Assembly (NCBI GenBank): GCA_964036045.1
Contig: OZ038380.1
Span: forward strand, 9,075,913 to 9,139,912
Direction of reading: 5' to 3'
DNA: 64,000 nucleotides
DNA from: Eutreptiella sp. 'Long Island Sound 2002'
Lineage: Eukaryota; Euglenozoa; Euglenophyceae; Eutreptiales; Eutreptiaceae
This document shows positions 52,291 to 63,034 of the stretch, one piece after another (positions within the stretch are counted from its first letter, which is position 1; each line of letters begins with the position of its first letter). The position numbers and the translations under genes are program-made. Below the pieces are notes generated by a model, which was given only the letters and a program-made list of their open reading frames with translations, was not told the DNA's origin and did no database searches.

Positions 52291-54000
52291 ATAATGAGTT
52301 ACCACAGTCGAACCACGACTTCTGCACAAAGGCTGCATGGCCAAGACCGAGCCAGTTTTGGGGCACAGTGGCCACAATGTGGGGCACAAACTGTGAGTGC
52401 AGCATTGCCGCAAAAAACACATGGTGAGACCCAAGTTTGGGGTGTAATAATGATTTACCACAGTCCAATCATGACTTCTGCACAAAATCTGCATGGCCAA
52501 GACCGAGCCAGCTTTGGAGCATTGTGACCACAATGTGGGACACAAACTGTGAGTGCAGCATTGCCGCAAAAAACACATGGTGAGGCCCCAGTTTTGTGTG
52601 TAATAATGATCTACCACAGTCCAACCATGACTTCTGCACAAATGCTGCATGGCCAAGACCGAGTCAGTTTTGGGGCACAGTGGCCACAATGTGGGGCACA
52701 AACTGTGAGTGCAGCATTGCCGCAAAAAACACATGGTGAGACCCCAGTTTTGTGTGCAATAATGATTTACCACAGTCCAACCATGACTTCTGCACAAAGG
52801 CTGCATGGCCAAGACCGAGCCAGCTTTGGAGCATTGTGACCACAATGAGGGGCACAAACTGTGAGTGCAGCATTGCCGCAAAAAACACATGGTTAGACCC
52901 CAGTTTTGTGTGTAATAATGATTTACCACAGTCCAACCATGACTTCTGCACAAAGGCTGCATGGCCAAGACCGAGCCAGTTTGGGGGCACAGTGGCCACA
53001 ATGTGGGGCACAAACTGTGAGTGCAGCATTGCCGCAAAACACACACGGTGAGACCCCAGTTTTGTGTGTAATAATGCTTTACCACAGTCCAACCATGACT
53101 TCTGCACAAAACTTGTATGGCCAAGACCGAGCCAGTTTTGGAGCATTGTGACCACAATGTGGGGCACAAACTGTGAGTGCAGCATTGCCGCAAAAAACAC
53201 ATGGTGACACCCCAGTTTTGTGTGTAATAATGATTTACCACAGTCCAACCATGACCTCTGCACAAAGGCTGCATGGCCAAGACCGAGCCAGTTTTGGGGC
53301 ACAGTGGCCACAATGTGGGGCACAAACTGTGAGTGCAGCATTGCCGCAAAAAACACACGGTGAGACCCCTGTTTTGTGTGTAATAATGATTTACCACAGT
53401 CCAATCATGACTTCTGCACAAAAACTGTATGGCCAAGACCGAGCCAGTTTTGGAGCATTGTGACCACAATGTGGGGCACAAACTGTGAGTGCAGCATTGC
53501 CGCAAAAAACACATGGTGAGGCCCCAGTTTTGTGTGTAATAATGATTTACCACAGTCCAACCATGACTTCTGCACAAAGGCTGCATGACCAAGACCGACC
53601 CAGTTTTGGAGCATTGTGACCACAATGAGGGGCACAAACAGTGAGTGCAGCATTGCCGCAAAAAACACACGGTGAGGCCCCAGTTTTGTGTGTAATAATG
53701 ATTTACCACAGTCCAATCATGACTTCTGCACAAAGGCTGCATGGCCAAGACCGAGCCAGTTTTGGGGCACAGTGGCCACAATGTGGGGCACAAACAGTGA
53801 GTGCAGCATTGCCGCAAAAAACACATGGTTAGACCCCAGTTTTGTGTGCAATAATGATTTACCACAGTCCAACCATGACTTCTGCACAAAGGCTGCATGG
53901 CCAAGACCGAGCCAGTTTTGGGGCATAGTGGCCACAATGTGGGGCACAAACTGTGAGTGCAGCATTGCCGCAAATAACACATGGTGAGACCCCAGTTTTG
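49860..54000 (+). repeat. About 0.7-kb block duplicated at a 22-monomer offset
   Basis: About 49,860-50,560 recurs at about 53,290-53,990, offset 3,432 bp. The series is CACACGG with GACCCCTG, AAAACTGTATGG, CATGACCAAGACCGACCCAG with AATGAGGGG, then a GAGGCC/AATCATGAC monomer and a TAGACC monomer ending in AAATAACACATGG. The first part also repeats at 50,753 (five monomers later). Confidence 0.72.
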
Positions 54001-54975
54001 TGTGTAATAATGATTTACCACAGTCCAACCATGACTTCTGCACAAAGGCTGCATGGCCAAGACCGAGCCAGTTTTGGAGCATTTTGACCACAATGTGGGG
54101 CACAAACAGTGAGTGCAGCATTGCCGCAAATAACACATGGTGAGACCCCAGTTTTGTGCGTAATAATGATTTACCACAGTCCAACCATGACTTCTGCACA
54201 AAGGCTGCATGGCCAAGACCGAGCCTGTTTTGGAGCATTGTGACCACAATGTGGGGCACAAACAGTGAGTGCAGCATTGCCGCAAATAACACATGGCGAG
54301 ACCCCAGTTTTGTGTGTAATAATGATTTACCACAGTCCAACCATGACTTCTGCACAAAAACTGCATGGCCAAGACCGAGCCAGTTTTGGGGCATAGTGGC
54401 CACAATGTGGGGCACAAAGTGTGAGTGCAGCATTGCCGCAAAAAACACATGGTGAGACCCCAGTTTTGTGTGTAATAATGATTTACCACAGTCCAACCAT
54501 GACTTCTGCACAAAGGCTGCATGGCCAAGACCGAGCCAGTTTTGGGGCACAGTGGCCACAACGTGGGGCACAAACTGTGAGTGCAGCATTGCCGCAAAAA
54601 ACACACGGTGAGACCCCAGTTTTGTGTGTAATAATGATTTACCACAGTCCAATCATGACTTCTGCACAAAGGCTGTATGGCCAAGACCGAGCTAATTTTG
54701 GAGCATTGTGACCACAATGTGGGGCACAAACTGTGAGTGCAGCATTGCCGCAAAAAACACATGGTGAGACCCCAGTTTTGTGTGTAATAATGATTTACCA
54801 CAGTCCAACCATGACTTCTGCACAAAGGCTGCATGGCCAAGACCGAGCCAGTTTTGGAGCATTTTGACCACAATGTGGGGCACAAACAGTGAGTGCAGCA
54901 TTGCCGCAAATAACACATGGTGAGACCCCAGTTTAGTGTGTAATAATGATTTACCACAGTCCAACCATGACTTCT

Positions 54976-54978
54976 GCC
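54976..54978 (+). other. Length-variant monomer, -1 bp (TTCTGCCAAAGG)
   Basis: TTCTGCACAAAGG has lost one A. This is the only length change in the window outside the A and T runs. Confidence 0.85.
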
Positions 54979-57900
54979 AAAGGCTGCATGGCCAAGACCG
55001 AGCCAGTTTTGGAGCATTGTGACCACAATGTGGGGCACAAACAGTGAGTGCAGCATTGCCGCAAATAACACATGGTGAGACCCCAGTTTGGTGTGTAATA
55101 ATGATTGACCACAGTCCAACCATGACTTCTGCACAAAAACTGCATGGCCAAGACCGAGCCAGTTTTGGGGCATAGTGGCCACAATGTGGGGCACAAAGTG
55201 TGAGTGCAGCATTGCCGCAAAAAACACATGGTGAGACCCCAGTTTTGTGTGTAATAATGATTTACCACAGTCCAACCATGACTGCTGCACAAAGGCTGCA
55301 TGGCCAAGACCGAGCCAGTTTTGGGGCACAGTGGCCACAATGTGGGGCACAAACTGTGAGTGCAGCACTGCCGCAAAAAACACACGGTGAGACCCCTGTT
55401 TTGTGTGTAATAATGATTTACCACAGTCCAATCATGACTTCTGCACAAAAACTGTATGGCCAAGACCGAGCCAGTTTTGGAGCATTGTGACCACAATGTG
55501 GGGCACAAACAGTGAGTGCAGCATTCCCGCAAATAACACATGGTGAGACCCCAGTTTTGTGTGTAATAATGATTTACCACAGTCCAACCATGACTTCTGC
55601 ACAAAAACTGCATGGCCAAGACCGAGCCAGTTTTGGGGCATAGTGGCCACAATGTGGGGCACAAAGTGTGAGTGCAGCATTGCCGCAAAAAACACATGGT
55701 GAGACCCCAGTTTTGTGTGTAATAATGATTTACCACAGTCCAACCATGACTTCTGCACAAAGGCTGCATGGCCAAGACCGAGCCAGTTTTGGGGCACAGT
55801 GGCCACAATGTGGGGCACAAACTGTGAGTGCAGCATTGCCGCAAAAAACACACGGTGAGACCCCAGTTTTGTGTGTAATAATGATTTACCACAGTCCAAT
55901 CATGACTTCTGCACAAAAACTGTATGGCCAAGACCGAGCCAATTTTGGAGCATTGTGACCACAATGTGGGGCACAAACTGTGAGTGCAGCATTGCCGCAA
56001 AAAACACATGGTGAGGCCCCAGTTTTGTGTGTAATAATGATTTACCACAGTCCAACCATGACTTCTGCACAAAAACTGCATGGCCAAGACCGAGCCAGTT
56101 TTGGGGCATAGTGGCCACAATGTGGGGCACAAAGTGTGAGTGCAGCATTGCCGCAAAAAACACATGGTGAGACCCCAGTTTTGTGTGTAATAATGATTTA
56201 CCACAGTCCAACCATGACTTCTGCACAAAGGCTGCATGGCCAAGACCGAGCCAGTTTTGGGGCACAGTGGCCACAATGTGGGGCACAACCTGTGAGTGCA
56301 GCATTGCCGCAAAAAACACACGGTGAGACCCCAGTCTTGTGTGTAATAATGATTTACAACAGTCCAATCATGACTTCTGCACAAAAACTGTATGGCCAAG
56401 ACCGAGCCAATTTTGGAGCATTGTGACCACAATGTGGGGCACAAACTGTGAGTGCAGCATTGCCGCAAAGAACACATGGCGAGACCCCAGTTTTGTGTGT
56501 AATAATGATTTACCACAGTCCAACCATGACTTCTGCACAAAAACTGCATGGCCAAGACCGAGCCAGTTTTGGGGCATAGTGGCCACAATGTGGGGCACAA
56601 ACTGTGAGTGCAGCATTGCCGCAAATAACACATGGTGAGACCCCAGTCTTGTGTGTAATAATGATTTACCACAGTCCAACCATGACTTCTGCACAAAGGC
56701 TGCATGGCCAAGACCGAGCCAGTTTTGGAGCATTTTGACCACAATGTGGGGCACAAACAGTGAGTGCAGCATTGCCGCAAATAACACATGGTGAGACCCC
56801 AGTTTTGTGTGTAATAATGATTTACCACAGTCCAACCATGACTTCTGCACAAAGGCTGCATGGCCAAGACCGAGCCAGTTTTGGAGAATTTTGACCACAA
56901 TGTGGGGCACAAACAGTGAGTGCAGCATTGCCGCAAATAACACATGGTGAGACCCCAGTTTTGTGTGTAATAATGATTTACCACAGTCCAACCATGACTG
57001 CTGCACAAAGGCTGCATGGCCAAGACCGAGCCAGTTTTGGGGCACAGTGGCCACAATGTGGGGCACAAACTGTGAGTGCAGCATTGCCGCAAAAAACACA
57101 CGGTGAGACCCCAGTTTTGTGTGTAATAATGATTTACCACAGTCCAACCATGACTTCTGCACAAAAACTGCATGGCCAAGACCGAGCCAGTTTTGGGGCA
57201 TAGTGGCCACAATGTGGGGCACAAAGTGTGAGTGCAGCATTGCCGCAAAAAACACATGGTGAGACCCCAGTTTTGTGTGTAATAATGATTTACCACAGTC
57301 CAACCATGACTTCTGCACAAAGGCTGCATGGCCAAGACCGAGCCAGTTTTGGGGCACAGTGGCCACAATGTGGGGCACAAACTGTGAGTGCAGCATTGCC
57401 GCAAAAAACACACGGTGAGACCCCAGTTTTGTGTGTAATAATGATTTACCACAGTCCAATCATGACTTCTGCACAAAAACTGTATGGCCAAGACCGAGCC
57501 AATTTTGGAGCATTGTGACCACAATGTGGGGCACAAACTGTGAGTGCAGCAGTGCCGCAAAAAACACATGGTTAGACCCCAGTTTTGTGTGCAATAATGA
57601 TTTACCACAGTCCAACCATGACTTCTGCACAAAGGCTGCATGGCCAAGACCGAGCCAGTTTTGGAGCACAGTGGCCACAATGTGGGGCACAAACTGTGAG
57701 TGCAGCATTGCCGCAAATAACACATGGTGAGACCCCAGTTTTGTGTGTAATAATGATTTACCACAGTCCAACCATGACTTCTGCACAAAGGCTGCATGGC
57801 CAAGACCGAGCCAGTTTTGGAGCATTTTGACCACAATGTGGGGCACAAACAGTGAGTGCAGCATTGCCGCAAATAACACATGGTGAGACCCCAGTTTTGT

Positions 57901-58799
57901 GTGTAATAATGATTTACCACAGTCCAACCATGACTTCTGCACAAAGGCTGCATGGCCAAGACCGAGCCAGTTCTGGGGCGCAGTGCCCACAATGTGGGGC
58001 ACAAACAGTGAGTGCAGCATTGCCGCAAAAAACACATGGTTAGACCCCAGTTTGGTGTGTAATAATGATTTACCACAGTCCAACCATGACTTCTGCACAA
58101 AGGCTGCATGGCCAAGACCGAGCCAGTTTTGGGGCACAGTGGCCACAATGTGGGGCACAAACTGTGAGTGCAGCATTGCCGCAAATAACACATGGTGAGA
58201 CCCCAGTTTTGTGTGTAATAATGATTTACCACAGTCCAACCATGACTTCTGCACAAAGGCTGCATGGCCAAGACCGAGCCAGTTTTGGAGCATTTTGACC
58301 ACAATGTGGGGCACAAACAGTGAGTGCAGCATTGCCGCAAATAACACATGGTGAGACCCCAGTTTTGTGTGTAATAATGATTTACCACAGTCCAACCATG
58401 ACTTCTGCACAAAGGCTGCATGGCCAAGACCGAGCCAGTTTTGGAGCATTGTGACCACAATGTGGGGCACAAACAGTGAGTGCAGCATTGCCGCAAAAAA
58501 CACATGGTTAGACCCCAGTTTGGTGTGCAATAATGATTTACCACAGTCCAACCATGACTTCTGCACAAAGGCTGCATGGCCAAGACCGAGCCAGTTTTGG
58601 AGCATTGTGACCACAATGTGGGGCACAAACAGTGAGTGCAGCATTGCCGCAAATAACACATGGTGAGACCCCAGTTTTGTGTGTAATAATGATTTACCAC
58701 AGTCGAACCACGACTTCTGCACAAAAACTGCATGGCCAAGACCGAGCCAGTTTTGGGGCATAGTGGCCACAATGTGGGGCACAAACAGTGAGTGCAGCA

Positions 58800-60950
58800 T
58801 TGCCGCAAAAAACACATGGTTAGACCCCAGTTTTGTGTGCAATAATGATTTACCACAGTCCAACCATGACTTCTGCACAAAGGCTGCATGGCCAAGACCG
58901 AGCCAATTTTGGGGCACAGTGGCCACAAGGTGGGGCACAAACTGTGAGTGCAGCATTGCCGCAAATAACACATGGTGAGACCCCAGTTTTGTGTGTAAGA
59001 ATGATTTACCACAGTCCAACCATGACTTCTGCACAAAGGCTGCATGGCCAAGACCGAGCCAGTTTTGGAGCATTTTGACCACAATGTGGGGCACAAACAG
59101 TGAGTGCAGCATTGCCGCAAATAACACATGGTGAGACCCCAGTTTTGTGTGTAATAATGATTTACCACAGTCCAACCATGACTTCTGCACAAAAACTGCA
59201 TGGCCAAGACCGAGCCAGTTTTGGGGCATAGTGGCCACAATGTGGGGCACAAAGTGTGAGTGCAGCATTGCCGCAAAAAACATACGGTGAGGCCCCAGTT
59301 TTGTGTGTAATAATGATTTACCACAGTCGAACCACGACTTCTGCACAAAGGCTGCATGGCCAAGACCGAGCCAGTTTTGGGGCACAGTGGCCACAATGTG
59401 CGGCACAAACTGTGAGTGCAGCATTGCCGCAAAAAACACATGGTGAGACCCCAGTTTGGGGTGTAATAATGATTTACCACAGTCCAATCATGACTTCTGC
59501 ACAAAATCTGCATGGCCAAGACCGAGCCAGCTTTGGAGCATTGTGACCACAATGTGGGGCACAAACTGTGAGTGCAGCATTGCCGCAAAAAACACATGGT
59601 GAGACCCCAGTTTTGTGTGTAATAATGATTTACCACAGTCGAACCACGACTTCTGCACAAAAACTGCATGGCCAAGACCGAGCCAGTTTTGGGGCATAGT
59701 GGCCACAATGTGGGGCACAAACTGTGAGTGCAGCATTGCCGCAAAAAACACATGGTGAGGCCCCAGTGTTGTGTGTAATAATGATTTACCACAGTCCAAC
59801 CATGACTTCTGCACAAAGGCTGCATGGCCAAGACCGAGCCAGTTTTGGAGCATTGTGACCACAATGAGGGGCACAAACAGTGAGTGCAGCATTGCCGCAA
59901 GAAACACACGGTGAGGCCCCAGTTTTGTGTGTAATAATGATTTACCACAGTCCAATCATGACTTCTGCACAAAGGCTGCATGGCCAAGACCGAGCCAGTT
60001 TTGGGGCACAGTGGCCACAATGTGGGGCACAAACAGTGAGTGCAGCATTGCCGCAAAAAACACATGGTTAGACCCCAGTTTTGTGTGCAATAATGATTTA
60101 CCACAGTCCAACCATGACTTCTGCACAAAGGCTGCATGGCCAAGACCGAGCCAGTTTTGGGGCACAGTGGCCACAAGGTGGGGCACAAACTGTGAGTGCA
60201 GCATTGCCGCAAATAACACATGGTGAGACCCCAGTTTTGTGTGTAATAATGATTTACCACAGTCCAACCATGACTTCTGCACAAAGGCTGCATGGCCAAG
60301 ACCGAGCCAGTTTTGGAGCATTTTGACCACAATGTGGGGCACAAACAGTGAGTGCAGCATTGCCGCAAATAACACATGGTGAGACCCCAGTTTTGTGTGT
60401 AATAATGATTTACCACAGTCCAACCATGACTTCTGCACAAAGGCTGCATGGCCAAGACCGAGCCAGTTTTGGAGCATTGTGACCACAATGTGGGGCACAA
60501 ACAGTGAGTGCAGCATTGCCGCAAATAACACATGGTGAGACCCCAGTTTTGTGTGTAATAATGATTTACCACAGTCCAACCATGACTTCTGCACAAAAGC
60601 TGCATGGCCAAGACCGAGCCAGTTTTGGGGCATAGTGGCCACAATGTGGGGCACAAAGTGTGAGTGCAGCATTGCCGCAAAAAACATACGGTGAGGCCCC
60701 AGTTTTGTGTGTAATAATGATTTACCACAGTCGAACCACGACTTCTGCACAAAGGCTGCATGGCCAAGACCGAGCCAGTTTTGGGGCACAGTGGCCACAA
60801 TGTGCGGCACAAACTGTGAGTGCAGCATTGCCGCAAAAAAAACACATGGTGAGACCCCAGTTTGGGGTGTAATAATGATTTACCACAGTCCAATCATGAC
60901 TTCTGCACAAAATCTGCATGGCCGAGACCGAGCCAGCTTTGGAGCATTGT
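58800..60950 (+). repeat. Eight/nine-monomer offset duplication
   Basis: About 58,800-59,230 recurs at about 60,048-60,480 (offset 1,248 bp: CACAAGGTGGGG, AAATAAC, GAGCATTTTGACC). The series at 59,256-59,545 recurs at 60,660-60,951 (offset 1,404 bp, plus 2 after 60,838: CATACGG, GAACCACGAC, TGTGCGGCAC, GACCCCAGTTTGGGG, AAAATCTGCATGG). One monomer was gained or lost between the two parts. Confidence 0.72.
60835..60842 (+). other. Length-variant monomer, +2 bp in the A run
   Basis: The A6 run after GCCGC is A8. The homologous monomer 1.4 kb upstream (about 59,430) has the normal length. Confidence 0.85.
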
Positions 60951-63034
60951 GACCACAATGTGGGACACAAACTGTGAGTGCAGCATTGCCGCAAAAAACA
61001 CATGGTGAGGCCCCAGTTTTGTGTGTAATAATGATTTACCACAGTCCAACCATGACTTCTGCACAAAGGCTGCATGGCCAAGACCGAGCCAGGTTTGGGG
61101 CACAGTGGCCACAATGTGGGGCACAAACTGTGAGTGCAGCATTGCCGCAAAAAACACATGGTGAGGCCCCAGTTTTGTGTGTAATAATGATTTACCACAG
61201 TCCAACCATGACTTCTGCACAAAGGCTGCATGGCCAAGACCGAGCCAGTTTTGGAGCATTGTGACCACAATGAGGGGCACAAACTGTGAGTGGAGCATTG
61301 CCGCAATAAACACATGGTTAGACCCCAGTTTTGTGTGTAATAATGATTTACCACAGTCCAATCATGACTTCTGCACAAACACTGCATGGCCAAGACCGAG
61401 CCAGTTTTGGGGCACAGTGGCCACAATGTGGGGCACAAACTGTGAGTGCAGCATTGCCGCAAAACACACACGGTGAGACCCCAGTTTTGTGTGTAATAAT
61501 GCTTTACCACAGTCCAACCATGACTTCTGCACAAAACTTGTATGGCCAAGACCGAGCCAGTTTTGGAGCATTGTGACCACAATGTGGGGCACAGACTGTG
61601 AGTGCAGCATTGCCGCAAAAAACACATGGTGAGACCCCAGTTTTGTGTGCAATAAAGATTTACCACAGTCCAACCATGACTTCTGCACAAAGGCTGCATG
61701 GCCAAAACCCAGCCAGTTTTGGAGCATTGTGACCACAATGAGGGGCACAAACTGTGAGTGCAGCATTGCCGCAAAAAACACATCGTGAGACCCCAGTTTT
61801 GTGTGTAATAATGATTTACCACAGTCCAACCATGACTTCTGCACAAAGGCTGCATGGCCAAGACCGAGCCAGTTTTGGGGCACAGTCGCCACAATGTGGG
61901 GCACAAACTGTGAGTGCAGCATTGCCGCAAAAAACACACGGTGAGACCCCAGTTTTGTGTGTAATAATGATTTACCACAGTCCAATCATGACTTCTGCAC
62001 AAAAACTGTATGGCCAAGACCGAGCCAGTTTTGGAGCATTGTGACCACAATGTGGGGCACAAACTGTGAGTGCAGCATTGCCGCAAAAAACACATGGTGA
62101 GGCCCCAGTTTTGTGTGTAATAATGATTTACCACAGTCCAACCATGACTTCTGCACAAAGGCTGCATGGCCAAGACCGACCCAGTTTTGGAGCATTGTGA
62201 CCACAATGAGGGGCACAAACAGTAAGTGCAGCATTGCCGCAAAAAACACACGGTGAGGCCCCAGTTTTGTGTGTAATAATGATTTACCACAGTCCAATCA
62301 TGACTTCTGCACAAAGGCTGCATGGCCAAGACCGAGCCAGTTTTGGGGCACAGTGGCCACAATGTGGGGCACAAACAGTGAGTGCAGCATTGCCGCAAAA
62401 AACACATGGTTAGACCCCAGTTTTGTGTGCAATAATGATTTACCACAGTCCAACCATGACTCCTGCACAAAGGCTGCATGGCCAAGACCGAGCCAGTTTT
62501 GGGGCACAGTGGCCACAATGTGGGGCACAAACTGTGAGTGCAGCATTGCCGCAAAAAACACATGGTGAGACTCCAGTTTTGTGTGTAATAATGATTTACC
62601 ACAGTCCAACCATGACTTCTGCACAAAGGCTGCATGGCCAAGACCGAGCCAGTTTTGGAGCATTTTGACCACAATGTGGGGCACAAACTGTGAGTGCAGC
62701 ATTGCCGCAAATAACACATGGTGAGACCCCAGTTTTGTGTGTAATAATGATTTACCACAGTCCAACCATGACTTCTGCACAAGGGCTGCATGGCCAAGAC
62801 CGAGCCAGTTTTGGAGCATTGTGACCACAATGTGGGGCACAAACAGTGAGTGCAGCATTGCCGCAAAAAACACATGGTTAGACCCCAGTTTTGTGTGTAA
62901 TAATGATTTACCACAGTCCAACCATGACTTCTGCACAAAGGCTGCATGGCCAAGACCGAGCCAGTTTTGGGGCATAGTGGCCACAATGTGGGGCACAAAG
63001 TGTGAGTGCAGCATTGCCGCAAAAAACATACGGT

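Larger units (their letters stand above)
46330..53230 (+). repeat. About 0.97-kb block duplicated at a 38-monomer offset
   Basis: About 46,330-47,300 recurs at about 52,257-53,230, offset 5,927 bp (38 monomers minus the one-base deletion at 47,990). The ordered markers are GAGTTACCACAGTCGAACC (46,370 and 52,297), GACCCAAGTTTGGGG, AAAATCTGCATGG, TGTGGGACACAAAC, GATCTACCAC (46,681 and 52,608), AAAACACACACGG, TAATGCTTTACC, AAAACTTGTATGG (about 47,180 and 53,107) and GTGACACCCCAG (about 47,277 and 53,203). It places domain 4 monomers inside domain 5. Confidence 0.82.
47591..63034 (+). repeat. Subfamily domain 5 (AAATAAC/CACACGG-type monomers)
   Basis: The domain is marked by GCAAATAACACATGG, CACACGGTGAG ends, AAAACTGTATGG, GAGCATTTTGACC, CATGACCAAGACCGACCCAG, AAAGTGTGAGTGC and GTGCGTAATAATG. 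These are rare or absent before 47 kb (AAATAAC occurs singly near 5,914, 6,070 and 24,950). Monomers are arranged in short recurring series of three to ten units, for example the run at 49,117-49,407 recurring at 54,421, 55,668, 56,136 and 57,228. A piece of domain 4 type is inserted at 52.3-53.2 kb. Confidence 0.65.
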
